Part shown: piece after piece, positions 8,549-16,941 of the stretch
Numbering within the stretch: the stretch's first letter is position 1
Layout: every line of letters starts with the position of its first letter
DNA from: CAYNYM01 sp964644375
GTDB taxonomy: Bacteria > Desulfobacterota > DSM-4660 > Desulfatiglandales > HGW-15
Length of the DNA stretch: 64,000 nucleotides
Assembly: GCA_964644375.1 (NCBI GenBank)
Contig: CAZXWJ010000001.1
Span: 1 to 64,000 of the forward strand
Direction: 5' to 3'
Program-made: the position numbers and the translations under genes
The notes under the pieces: generated by a model
The model's database searches: none
Told to the model about the DNA's origin: nothing
What the model saw: only the letters and a program-made list of their open reading frames with translations

Positions 8549-8576
8549 AAAAATTAACCAATGCTAAATACATCTT
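8531..8576. promoter_or_regulatory. Candidate operator: nested inverted repeats
   Basis: gttaattt (8536-8543) and aaattaac (8551-8558) form a perfect 8-bp inverted repeat with a 7-bp spacer over the -10 of the acyl-CoA dehydrogenase promoter. An outer pair, aagatg (8531-8536) and catctt (8571-8576), is also perfect. The XRE-cupin protein encoded next door is the natural candidate to bind it; that is inference. Confidence 0.45.
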
Positions 8577-8628
8577 ATGCGGCTCACCTGATCCACTGTA
8601 CATTAATCCTATAGACGGAGGAGCGATC

Positions 8629-9780
8629 ATGGATTTCACCCTTTCCATGGAACAGGAGATCCTGAGAAATTCTGTCCGCCATTTTGCCGAAAATGAAATC
8701 AAGCCGGTGGCCAGAGAGCTGGATGAGAAAGAGGAGTTTTCTTATGAGACCATGAAAAAGATGGCTGCCCTGGGCCTTTTCGGCATGTTTGTGTCGGAGG
8801 AGTATGGTGGACAGGGCATGGACTATGTGTCCTATATTATCGCCACGGAGGAAATCGCCCGGGTGGATGGGTCCCATGCGGCCACCGTGGCTGCGGGAAA
8901 TTCTCTCGGGATCGGTCCCCTCTATTATTTTGGAAATGAGGAGCAGAAAAAGAAGTACCTGCCCGCTCTTTGTGCCGGAGATGCCCTGTGGGGATTCGGG
9001 TTGACCGAACCCAACGCCGGTTCCGATGCGGGAAATACCCAGACGACTGCCGTTCGGGATGGGGACGAGTGGATGATCAACGGGAGCAAAATCTTCATCA
9101 CCAACGGGGCGACAAGGATAACCAAGGGTGTGACGGCCCTCTGCAGAACAGGGAAAAGGAAAGACGGCCGCCCGGAGCTTTCCTGTGTCCTCATAGAATC
9201 AGAAAATCCGGGGTTTGAGGCCCGGGAGATGCACGGCAAGCTAATGTGGCGTGCGTCCAATACCAGTGAACTCTATTTTGACGACTGCCGGGTCCCTGAT
9301 GAGAATCTTCTGGGCCCAAGGGGGCACGGTTTCTATCAGATGCTGCAGACTCTGGACGGCGGGCGGCTTTCCATCGGTGCCATGGGGCTGGGAGGGGCAC
9401 AGGGTTGCTTCGAATTGGCACTGAAGTACAGTAAAGAGAGGGTGCAATTCGGCAAACCCATCGCCAATTTTCAGGTCAATGCCTTCAAGCTCGCAGATAT
9501 GGCCCTTGAAATCGAATGCGCTCGGCTCCTTCTCTATAAGGCCTGTTGGTTGCGGGATAACGACAAGCCTTTTACCAAAGAGGCCGCCATGGCCAAACTG
9601 GTCTGTTCCGAAGTTATGTACCGGTGTGCCAACCATGCCGTGCAACTTCACGGTGGCTACGGCCTGATGAAGGAATATGATGTGGAGCGATTTTACAGAG
9701 ATCAGAAATTGCTGGAAATAGGGGAGGGGACCTCCGAGGTTCAGAGAATCGTGATCGCACGCCTTATCGGAGCCCTGTAG
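8629..9780 (+). CDS. Acyl-CoA dehydrogenase
   Basis: 383 residues, the standard length for the short-/medium-chain family. These FAD enzymes oxidise acyl-CoA to 2-enoyl-CoA and pass electrons to ETF. Visible are the WGFGLTEPNAGSDAG loop, the KIFITNG segment, RVQFGKPIANFQ and the C-terminal QLHGGYGLMKEYDVERFYRD. The putative catalytic base is Glu366 in GEGTSEVQR, the position used by short- and medium-chain members. The start has a clean ggagg site. Divergence from the thiolase/DUF35/XRE operon suggests one acyl-CoA degradation pathway; chain length or aromatic substrate cannot be deduced. Confidence 0.92.
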   Translation: MDFTLSMEQEILRNSVRHFAENEIKPVARELDEKEEFSYETMKKMAALGLFGMFVSEEYGGQGMDYVSYIIATEEIARVDGSHAATVAAGNSLGIGPLYYFGNEEQKKKYLPALCAGDALWGFGLTEPNAGSDAGNTQTTAVRDGDEWMINGSKIFITNGATRITKGVTALCRTGKRKDGRPELSCVLIESENPGFEAREMHGKLMWRASNTSELYFDDCRVPDENLLGPRGHGFYQMLQTLDGGRLSIGAMGLGGAQGCFELALKYSKERVQFGKPIANFQVNAFKLADMALEIECARLLLYKACWLRDNDKPFTKEAAMAKLVCSEVMYRCANHAVQLHGGYGLMKEYDVERFYRDQKLLEIGEGTSEVQRIVIARLIGAL

Positions 9781-10229
9781 GTCTAAGTCTCAGTTTTCCT
9801 CGAAAGACGGTAAGCGTATTCTGCATCTCCTCAAGCATCTATATCCAGTCTCTCCCGCTTTGACCCTTTCGGCCCCGGCCGTTTGACGCCCCTCATTACC
9901 CCAGTCATTTTCGGTAACTCCCTATGGGTTTGCCAATTTGAAGGCCTTTTTCAAATAAAAATTTGCTGCCTGGAAATCCATACAAGATCTTCGCCAAGGC
10001 CGAGCCCTGGCCTCAAATGGCGGCGTCGCAATGAAAGGGCTCACTCCGCCGACGATCAAGACCGGACCCGGATGATTTGGCTTGACCAAGTGATTCTCAA
10101 CAGGTAATTACAACGTGATCAATTCTTGTTGGAAGTCATTACAGGGCAACCATAAGCAGGAGACCACTTGCGCAAATAATCGGGACCTGACAGGGGGGCT
10201 ATTCGGGAACGGAGCTGAATGTAAACGCC
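9781..10229. other. 449-bp region without a recognisable gene
   Basis: No convincing ORF, tRNA or terminator is seen between the acyl-CoA dehydrogenase and the ABC exporter. A 25-codon minus-strand ORF is open in the middle but lacks a good ribosome site. Short GC-rich inverted stretches (ggcctttttcaaa, gccgagccctggc) suggest decayed sequence rather than a gene. Confidence 0.5.
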
Positions 10230-12050
10230 ATGTTGGATCGCATCTTAGGAAAAGAAATCGCTCATTACGTGAAAGCCCATCGAGGCCTGGTTATCCTTGC
10301 CCTTGCCCTCACGGCCCTTTCCACGCTTTTTGTTGTGGTACCCGCCTATCTTTTACAACCCTTTGTCGATGAGGGGATGAAGACTGGTGCCGAGCCTGCC
10401 ACATGGAAGATCCCCTGGGTCGTTTTTGATTGGGGCGAGGGGTTTTCCTGGCATCGAACGGAACTGGTTCTGGTCGACGGCATCTCTCCAAACAGACTTC
10501 TGATTTTGCTTACCATCGTGGCGTTCTTGTCCGTTGTTTGCAAATCCATCACCATCTACTTGAGCCAGTTGGCAGCAGCCGCCTTTTCCAACCGGGCCAT
10601 TATGTCGGTAAGGATCGATCTGTTTGATAAATTTATCTCATTGCCCCTCGGTTTCTACCACAAGCGCAAGGCTGGAGAGCTCATTTCCAGGTCTACAGCC
10701 GATTTAACGGTGATGCAGGGGACCATCTCGAATATCCTTATCGGCCTGATTCAACATCCCCTTACTGCTTCGATTTTTTTGATATATCTCCTTATCATGA
10801 ACCCCAAGCTGACTCTGTTTGTTTTCGTGACGGTTCCCGTGATCGTGGGCCTGATTCGCCTGTTCGGAAGAAAGGTGAAAAAACATTCCATCAGAGTCCA
10901 GGACGGCATTTCACTGGTGACTTCCGCCTATCAGGAAATCCTTCTTTGTCTCAAGGTCATCCAGGGGTTTTGTACGGGCAAAGTTGAATCGGATAAATTT
11001 CGCGTGCTTGCCGATGAATTGTACAGGAAGGTCATGCATTGGAACCGTTGGTTTCTGGGGCTTGGACCCATGATGGATGCCACCGTGTTTCTGGTCTTGC
11101 CCGCAGTCTTGATCGTCGGAAAAGTGTACTTTCATCATACCCTTGGCGAATTGATGTCTATGGTCTACGCATTCTCCCGGGTCTATTCACCTGTGAAGAG
11201 CCTGGCCAGGGTGAATAATGAACTTCGTAGTCTTCAGGGCGCCACGGAACGGGTCTTCGCCATCATGGAGACGGAGCCGGATATTCGTGAAAAAAGCGAT
11301 GCAAAATCCCTCGCCAGGCCCCGGGAATTGATCCAATTTAAAAATGTCTATTTTTCCTATGATTTTTCGGTTCCTGTGCTCAAGGGTATATCCTGTAATA
11401 TTAAACCCGGTCATATGGTGGCCTTTATCGGTTCGACAGGGGCGGGGAAAAGCACACTCCTGGATCTTCTGCCCCGATTCTATGACGTCACGGGGGGAAC
11501 CATCGCCATTGACGGTATCGATATTCGGGATGTCACTCTCGAATCCCTTCGCCGTCAGATAGGCATCGTCAGTCAGGAAGTCCTTCTTTTTCATGACACG
11601 ATCGCCAATAATATTCGGTACTCCCATCCTGAAAAGGATTTGGAAGCGGTCATCAGGGCGGCCAAGGCCGCCCATGCCCATGATTTTATCATGGCCCAGA
11701 GCCTGGGATATGATTCGATTGTAGGGGATCGAGGGGCTCTTTTGTCAGGCGGGCAGAGACAGCGTATCGCCATTGCACGAGCAATCCTTGCGGAAGCCTC
11801 AATCCTGTTGCTTGACGAGGCCGCCTCGGCCCTGGATGCCGAAAGCGAGAATTTTATTCAAGAGACTCTCGAAAGGTTGAGGGGAGATAGAACTATCCTG
11901 GTCGTGGCACATCGGTTGAGCACCATCAGGAAGGCCGATATCATCTACGTGCTGGAGGAAGGCAGGATCGTGGAATCCGGGGGTCATGAGGAGTTGCTGG
12001 CCCGGGAAGGACGTTTTCGACAACTTCATGACATGCAAGTAAGCGATTAA
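10230..12050 (+). CDS. msbA: MsbA-like ABC exporter (fused permease and ATPase)
   Basis: 606 residues, a half-transporter that works as a homodimer. The N-terminal six-helix domain spans about 1-330. The nucleotide-binding domain has Walker A GSTGAGKST (about 400-408), signature LSGGQRQR (about 505), Walker B ILLLDEAASALD (about 523-534) and an H-loop VAHRLST. The best family match is lipid A flippase MsbA, consistent with the LPS genes earlier in the window, but lipid or drug export by another paralogue is not excluded. An insertion of about 40 residues (WKIPWVVFDWGEGFSWHRT) after the first helix forms a larger periplasmic loop than in E. coli MsbA. The ribosome site is weak (cggagc, about 14 nt away). 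Confidence 0.85.
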   Translation: MLDRILGKEIAHYVKAHRGLVILALALTALSTLFVVVPAYLLQPFVDEGMKTGAEPATWKIPWVVFDWGEGFSWHRTELVLVDGISPNRLLILLTIVAFLSVVCKSITIYLSQLAAAAFSNRAIMSVRIDLFDKFISLPLGFYHKRKAGELISRSTADLTVMQGTISNILIGLIQHPLTASIFLIYLLIMNPKLTLFVFVTVPVIVGLIRLFGRKVKKHSIRVQDGISLVTSAYQEILLCLKVIQGFCTGKVESDKFRVLADELYRKVMHWNRWFLGLGPMMDATVFLVLPAVLIVGKVYFHHTLGELMSMVYAFSRVYSPVKSLARVNNELRSLQGATERVFAIMETEPDIREKSDAKSLARPRELIQFKNVYFSYDFSVPVLKGISCNIKPGHMVAFIGSTGAGKSTLLDLLPRFYDVTGGTIAIDGIDIRDVTLESLRRQIGIVSQEVLLFHDTIANNIRYSHPEKDLEAVIRAAKAAHAHDFIMAQSLGYDSIVGDRGALLSGGQRQRIAIARAILAEASILLLDEAASALDAESENFIQETLERLRGDRTILVVAHRLSTIRKADIIYVLEEGRIVESGGHEELLAREGRFRQLHDMQVSD

Positions 12051-12155
12051 AGGGGAAGTTGCCGGGGGAGAAAGGCGCCATGACTTTTAACTCTCTTGTC
12101 AGGCTGCAGGAGCCGGGAAATCGACTGTTACCTGAACTTTTTCGGCGCCGGTGTA

Positions 12156-12425
12156 CTAGGATTCTTTCAGAAGCGATTTGATTTCATCCTGTGAGACACC
12201 GTAAAAGCGAATGGTTTTGTGCTTCGATCGTTTGCCTGAGATGATCTCAACACTCGATTTGGAAATTCTCAGTCTTTTTGCGAAGAGATCGACAAGGGCC
12301 TTGTTTGCAAGACCATCGACAGGAGGTGCGGTGATTTTTATTTTATAGACACCCCCTTCCTTTTCGAGGATTCGGTTTCTGGATGATCTGGGAACGACTT
12401 TTACCCTGATTTCGATTCGTTCCAT
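12156..12425 (-). CDS. DUF167 (YggU-family) protein
   Basis: 89 residues from the ATG at 12425, which has AAGGAG seven bases upstream. Longer in-frame starts (to 12488) add a lysine-rich tail not found in the family. The core IRVKVVPRSSRNRI, ITAPPVDGLANKALVDLFAKRL and GKRSKHKTI are the YggU hallmarks. The fold is known from structures but the function is not settled. It is divergent from the YggT-like gene, and yggT and yggU are neighbours in many proteobacteria, which supports both calls. Confidence 0.85.
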   Translation of the reverse strand: MERIEIRVKVVPRSSRNRILEKEGGVYKIKITAPPVDGLANKALVDLFAKRLRISKSSVEIISGKRSKHKTIRFYGVSQDEIKSLLKES

Positions 12426-12620
12426 CTTCGGCTCCTTTTTTACTTTTTTTTTCATGGATTTCTGTCTTCCGTGGTCATAAGAAGTCATCCGGTTGCTTCA
12501 GCACGGGTGCTCAAGTCAACTGCCGGGGCGCCAGCACTCCAATATTTGTATTGAATTCCCAAAAAGGTTGGGATAGGGTTGCCGCTGTTGTTGTATATGA
12601 CTTCTGTCAGGGGCGCCTCG

Positions 12621-13439
12621 ATGTATCTTATCAAATCCATCATTGATATCGTCATAGTCCTTTTGCTGGTGAGACTACTGATTAGGCCCAATGAGGCCTA
12701 TTTTGATCCCATCTACAGGCTCATCTACCGGATTACAGATCCCGTGCTGATTCCTTCCAGATACCTTATCCGCGATGCCTCAAAAGGCATATTGCTGATT
12801 GTTTCGGTACTGATTGTTCTCAGGGGTTTGGTATTTGTCGCAATTAGCCCCATGTCTGTGTCCACCGGGATCGGCATCAGCTTTTTGAACCTTTTTCAAC
12901 TTCTTTTTCAGGCCTACATGGTGATGTGGTTCGTTTCCGTTCTCTCCCAACGGGCCTTTGGAACTTCATTCCAAAACCTGATTCAACGCGCCTTTACGCC
13001 TATCCTCAGGGTGTCTCAGCGGTTTGGGATTCGAAGACACCGCCTTCATCTTTTTTTCTTTCTGTTTCTATGGGGCACCTATGCCCTTTTGAGCGTCATT
13101 ATTCGCTCTACCACAATCCCCGGAATTGTCTTTTCCCCTTTGTTGTTCGTCCACGGGTTCGCCGATGGTTTGATGCTTCTACTGGGCCTTTTTACTTTTC
13201 CTGGTTTTTTTTCATTGGTCATCATTGTCGGGGCCCTGCTTTCCTGGGTCAGCCCGGACCCTTCCAATCCTGTAGTGCAAGCCATTTACGGCATCAGTGA
13301 ACCCCTTTTGAGCCTCTTTCGCCGATTCATTCCCCTGTTGGGGGGGATTGATTTTTCACCTATCGTGGCCATTTTTTGCTTTCAGATTCTGGGTGGGTTG
13401 GGTCAGCAACTGATTGCCGGGTTCTTGAGGGCGCTGTAA
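12621..13439 (+). CDS. YggT-family membrane protein with two YggT repeats
   Basis: 272 residues from the ATG at 12621, chosen because agggg lies seven bases upstream; a TTG 42 bp earlier extends the frame without ribosome site or homology. Two YggT units are visible. The first (about 1-85) has RPNEAYFDPIYRLIYRITDPVL and the second (about 185-265) has SPDPSNPVVQAIYGISEPLL, each with two membrane helices and the PxxRxIP-type end. YggT proteins are inner-membrane proteins linked to osmotic/ion homeostasis and, in phototrophs, cofactor handling; the exact role is unknown. Confidence 0.85.
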   Translation: MYLIKSIIDIVIVLLLVRLLIRPNEAYFDPIYRLIYRITDPVLIPSRYLIRDASKGILLIVSVLIVLRGLVFVAISPMSVSTGIGISFLNLFQLLFQAYMVMWFVSVLSQRAFGTSFQNLIQRAFTPILRVSQRFGIRRHRLHLFFFLFLWGTYALLSVIIRSTTIPGIVFSPLLFVHGFADGLMLLLGLFTFPGFFSLVIIVGALLSWVSPDPSNPVVQAIYGISEPLLSLFRRFIPLLGGIDFSPIVAIFCFQILGGLGQQLIAGFLRAL

Positions 13440-13457
13440 GCGACGAAAAAGACACCC

Positions 13458-14198
13458 TCAGGGGGAGAGAGGTGCGGCCTTTCGGATTTCAAAGGCCGTG
13501 ATGATCCCATGGCATTTACATGCCGTTCCAAGGAGCCACCTGCCGTTTCCACTCTTTTTAACCTCACTGAAGAATCTCGCCATATCTCTGACCCGATATC
13601 CACCCATTCCCGGTGCAATTTGGCGGCTTTGGGTAACATGGACCCGATAGCCGGCGACGGCCAATCCTCCTAAGAGGTCATAAAGGGGAGGGCCTCGCCT
13701 TTTGCCCGTCACTGTGCAGTATTCTTCAGGTTCCGGGCAATCGTCCGGGCATCGGAAATCGGCATAGCTAACCAGTAAAGATCCCTCGGAACCCTGCCAT
13801 GTATGAGGCAGAATAGATCTTATCTTCTCCGGGACAGGTGCTTGATGGACCGTCCGTTTATCCTCAAGAAGGCCTTTCAGCCATTCAAAGGTAAGGTGAA
13901 GGGGGATGGCCGGAATAACCGTATTGGAGGGATGGAGCAGTAGAAAATTTTTGCACAGGAAATGGATGCCGTCGCATAAAATTTTCTTGGCGGAACCCCC
14001 CTGGATAACTTCAAGATTACTCTTTTCTTTGTCCACGATAAATATCGGGGACTCTCCCCTTTCACTCAGTATTCTGAGAGCCCTTTGTCCGAAATGCCCA
14101 GCCCCGATGATGAACACAGCCGTTTCAGGGAGTGGCACCGAAATGTCGCAGAATGGATATTGGGGTGGGGTCGCCTTTTCCATCGTGAGCGGATTCAC
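13458..14198 (-). CDS. Unrecognised Cys-rich protein with N-terminal Rossmann-like motif
   Basis: 246 residues starting at GTG. Near the N-terminus FIIGAGHFGQRALRIL (about 31-46) followed by an acidic strand end (FIVDKEKSN) looks like a dinucleotide-binding beta-alpha-beta, as in TrkA-N/RCK domains. The middle has CPDDCPEPEEYCTVTGKRRG (cysteines spaced x3 and x7), and near the end is a CKCHG motif with preceding histidines absent. These could bind a metal or Fe-S cluster. I do not recognise a characterised family. It converges on the YggT gene and lies on the same strand as rnpB and the zinc-ribbon gene upstream of it. Confidence 0.65.
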   Translation of the reverse strand: MNPLTMEKATPPQYPFCDISVPLPETAVFIIGAGHFGQRALRILSERGESPIFIVDKEKSNLEVIQGGSAKKILCDGIHFLCKNFLLLHPSNTVIPAIPLHLTFEWLKGLLEDKRTVHQAPVPEKIRSILPHTWQGSEGSLLVSYADFRCPDDCPEPEEYCTVTGKRRGPPLYDLLGGLAVAGYRVHVTQSRQIAPGMGGYRVRDMARFFSEVKKSGNGRWLLGTACKCHGIITAFEIRKAAPLSP

Positions 14199-14340
14199 AT
14201 GAGTGAGGTGAACAAGCAGGGCATAGTGTCCCTATTCATGACGAACAACTCGTCTCAGGGTGAGGTCAACCCGATATTATAAAACAGGAAGGACCCTAAG
14301 TTATTTTGAGCCATAGGGCTCGTCGTTTGCTGGATCAAAA

Positions 14341-14748
14341 GTGTGTTAGAGTAAGCCGATAAGCCGGGTTCTGTTTCTCCGGTACCGCGTATTGCGAAAC
14401 CGGGGACAATGACCATTCATCTTGCCCCGACGTTACCGTCGGGGTCGAGCGACCTACCCGGGAACTCGAGCGGACCGCCCTTAATCGTTCCCCTATTTGG
14501 TTTTGCTCCGGATGGGGTTTACCTAGCTCCTGTCGTCACCGACTGGACTGGTGAGCTCTTACCTCACCCTTTCACCCTTACTCGACAAAACGGTTCGAGA
14601 CCTTTCTGTCGGGCGGTTTCCTTTCTGTGGCACTTTCCTGCCCGTCACCGGGACTGGGGGTTACCCAGCATCCTGTCCTGCGGAGCCCGGACTTTCCTCC
14701 CCTTTGCCTGTCTGCAAAGCAGCGGTCATTTGTCTTACTCTAACACAC
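14341..14748 (-). ncRNA. rnpB: RNase P RNA, bacterial type A
   Basis: The RNA component of RNase P, which cleaves 5' leaders from pre-tRNAs. The P1 helix is a perfect 15-bp pairing between gtgtgttagagtaag at 14341-14355 and cttactctaacacac at 14734-14748. The universally conserved gaggaaagtccggg block is present on the minus strand close to the 5' end, and the 3' half has agaacccggcttatcg. The length of about 408 nt suits a type A RNA. It lies directly upstream of the Cys-rich Rossmann gene and 3 bp after the zinc-ribbon gene, which may supply its transcription. Confidence 0.95.
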
Positions 14749-14751
14749 GGC

Positions 14752-15492
14752 TTATTGTACATCGTTTCTGACGTCCTGAAAATGTTCGTCTTCACCCCAG
14801 TAGATCATACGATTGCAATATGGGCAGGTCATCAGGACATCACCCTTCAACAATTCGTTGAATTTCTGGGGGGGGAGACCCATATGGCAGGCTTGACAAA
14901 CCCCTGCGATCACAGCACTAATCGCTTTCCCCGCCCTCCTTTTTCGAAGAAACTGGTATTTTTTAAGAATATCGTCATTCACGGTCCGGCTGAGTTTTTT
15001 GTTCTTTTTTTGAAGACCGTCGAGCTCTTTATCTAATAGACCGAGTTCTTTTTCGATTTCATGCTTGCCCTGATTGAACTCTGTCTTCAGTCGGTTATGT
15101 TCATCTTTGTTGGTCATTTTTTTCTGTTCAAGGGCTTCGATCTCTTCAAACAGCCGGATCATTTTGTCCTCTGTGTGGGATTTCGTCAATTTAATGTCTT
15201 CGATTTCCTTGAGGACTGCGGCGTATTCCTTGTTTGATTTAATGTTGGAGAGTTTGATGTTGCTTTTTTCAATTTTGCTATCAAAATCCTGGATTTCCTG
15301 CTCGATCTGTCGTCTCTCCTTTCCCAACAGTTCCAGCCTTTCGGAGTCTTCTCGAAATTTTTCTTCAGCAGCGGCGAGGTCCCCCTGAAGGTTTTGAATC
15401 CTCAATGGAGCCTTATTTTTCTGATCATTGATTGTATTGATCCTGCTGTCGCAGGCCTGAAGTTGTACCAAGATTTTCATTTGGTCCTTCAC
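14752..15492 (-). CDS. COG1579 coiled-coil C4 zinc-ribbon protein
   Basis: 246 residues. Residues about 15-180 are almost entirely heptad-like charged helix (long antiparallel coiled coil), followed by a C-terminal zinc ribbon with C-x2-C (CQACHMG) and C-x2-C (CPYCNRMIYW). This is the widespread COG1579/DUF164 family, of ill-defined function and proposed nucleic-acid or cell-envelope roles. The frame opens with GTG at 15492; an ATG four codons later (aagga just upstream) is an alternative. Linked rnpB and NIF3 genes on the same strand suggest a housekeeping cluster. Confidence 0.8.
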   Translation of the reverse strand: MKDQMKILVQLQACDSRINTINDQKNKAPLRIQNLQGDLAAAEEKFREDSERLELLGKERRQIEQEIQDFDSKIEKSNIKLSNIKSNKEYAAVLKEIEDIKLTKSHTEDKMIRLFEEIEALEQKKMTNKDEHNRLKTEFNQGKHEIEKELGLLDKELDGLQKKNKKLSRTVNDDILKKYQFLRKRRAGKAISAVIAGVCQACHMGLPPQKFNELLKGDVLMTCPYCNRMIYWGEDEHFQDVRNDVQ

Positions 15493-15644
15493 CTGTTGTC
15501 CCCCTAATTCATGATAGTGTAGTCAATTAAAAATTCTTTCGCATATCGTCTATAAATAGGAAAATCGTCTTTCTGGACGAAATGATCATCTGTCACCGGA
15601 GTGCACTCGGTGAGGAGTTTTATTTGCTGCAGTCAACTGGTCCT

Positions 15645-16454
15645 TCATCTATACCGCATAGGGTCTCTTTCGTCTTGGAGAAACTCTACGGTAGCCTCCC
15701 AGTCCTTTTTTATCAGGATTTTTCCGAGTTGATCCGCAAAGAGCGATAATGCGGCCTTTTCCGTGTGAAAATGACCCCCGTCAATGAGGGCCAGCCCGGT
15801 ACTTTCGGCCTCTAAAGAATGATGGTGCCCCACATCGCCGGTTATTAAGAGATCGGCGCCTGCTTCAGCGGCAAAAGAAACAAGACTCCCTCCGGAACCC
15901 CCCACTACGGCAACCCGGCTGATAAGTCGATCCCCCTTGCCTACTATTTTGACGGCCTGCGATCCGAGTTTTTCTTTGACTGTCTCACCCATCTCGTCAA
16001 GACTTTTGGCTTCCGGGAGAAGACCGATTCGCCCGAGACCCACCTTGTCGGTATTTGAGTCGCCCCTTTTTTGAAGGGGAGTTGCATCTTGAAGCTCGAA
16101 GATTTGCGCCAACATATCGTTGATGCCGCCCTGAGATACATCTAAATTTGTATGGGCGGCAACTATGGATATGCCGTCCCTCATGGCCTTAAAAATGACA
16201 TTTACAGGAAAGGTTTCCATATCAAAATGGGTAAGGGGAGTGAAAATCAAAGGGTGATGGGTCAGCAAGAGTTGAGCTCTTCTCCGGTGGGCCGTCTTTA
16301 GGTTGGCTAGTGTTGGATCAAGGGCTATCATTATTTTTTGAATAATTTGAGACCGCTGTCCAACCTGTAAACCGGGATTGTCCCAATCTTCCGCGAGGCT
16401 GGCGGGTGCCAGTTCCTCCAGTATGTCAATTATATTGCTGAGCCTGAGGCGCAT
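15645..16454 (-). CDS. NIF3/YbgI-family dinuclear metal protein
   Basis: 269 residues. The dinuclear metal site is visible in LLLTHHPLIF (about 63-72), AAHTNLDVSQGGIN (about 98-111) and the C-terminal GGHFHTEKAAL. A GTP-cyclohydrolase-I type 2 activity has been claimed for some members but the general role is uncertain; the proteins form toroidal hexamers. The ribosome site is poor. It is followed after 150 bp by the COG1579 gene on the same strand, a pairing often seen in bacteria. Confidence 0.85.
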   Translation of the reverse strand: MRLRLSNIIDILEELAPASLAEDWDNPGLQVGQRSQIIQKIMIALDPTLANLKTAHRRRAQLLLTHHPLIFTPLTHFDMETFPVNVIFKAMRDGISIVAAHTNLDVSQGGINDMLAQIFELQDATPLQKRGDSNTDKVGLGRIGLLPEAKSLDEMGETVKEKLGSQAVKIVGKGDRLISRVAVVGGSGGSLVSFAAEAGADLLITGDVGHHHSLEAESTGLALIDGGHFHTEKAALSLFADQLGKILIKKDWEATVEFLQDERDPMRYR

Positions 16455-16712
16455 TTTTTGCTCGAAAATCCCGATAATGAATGCCTTGTAACGATAAAAG
16501 AGCCATGAGCCTATCGGATAATTCCGAAATCCATAGGTCGTTGGAACCTTTAAGGGGAGAAAAAACTATCGTCCGAAAGGGGAGGAATAAAGGAATCCGA
16601 AAATCGAAAAGGCGCACCAAATAAGATGCGCCCTTGATTTTTGCACGACGTGTTGTTTGGAATATCACGGCAATAAAATTTTTTGCTGTCATTATGACAA
16701 AATTATTGATGA

Positions 16713-16785
16713 TGGGCCCACCTGGGTTCGAACCAGGGACCTACCGGTTATGAGCCGGTGGCTCTTCCAGCTGAGCTATAGGCCC
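16713..16785 (-). tRNA. tRNA with CAT anticodon (elongator Met or Ile2)
   Basis: A complete cloverleaf of 73 nt read on the minus strand. The acceptor stem GGGCCTA pairs with TGGGCCC and the D arm is AGCTCAGCTGGAAGAGC. The anticodon stem ACCGG/CCGGT encloses loop CTCATAA, and the T arm is CCTGG-TTCGAAC-CCAGG. The discriminator is A and CCA is not encoded. C4-G69 and C5-G68 pairs agree with features seen in lysidine-modified tRNA-Ile2, so either identity is possible. Confidence 0.93.
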
Positions 16786-16812
16786 AAACCATTTGCGTTA
16801 AACGTAGTCATC

Positions 16813-16841
16813 AGCATGCAGCTTGATTAGCCGTTTGTCAA
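16813..16841 (-). promoter_or_regulatory. Probable promoter of the CAT tRNA
   Basis: On the minus strand a perfect TTGACA (16841-16836), a 17-bp spacer and a weak -10 CATGCT (16818-16813). This places the transcription start about 20 nt before the mature tRNA. Confidence 0.45.
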
Positions 16842-16941
16842 GTGAAATTGACGAACTAAAAAGATCTCTGCACCACTTTAGAGTTTTTAAAAGCCATGAT
16901 CAATGTCGCTGTGTTTCGGAGAGCTGAAATGTTATAAAAAT

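Larger units (their letters stand above)
8239..8628. other. Divergent AT-rich regulatory region, no gene
   Basis: 390 bp between the XRE regulator and the acyl-CoA dehydrogenase. It is markedly richer in A and T than its neighbours. I see a strong sigma-70-type promoter for the regulator on the minus strand, a likely promoter for the dehydrogenase on the plus strand, and an inverted repeat over the latter. There is no supported coding sequence. Confidence 0.7.

Noticed and set aside
16426..16692. 88-codon minus-strand ORF between NIF3 gene and the tRNA
   Set aside because: Overlaps the NIF3 start, no ribosome site and no family resemblance.
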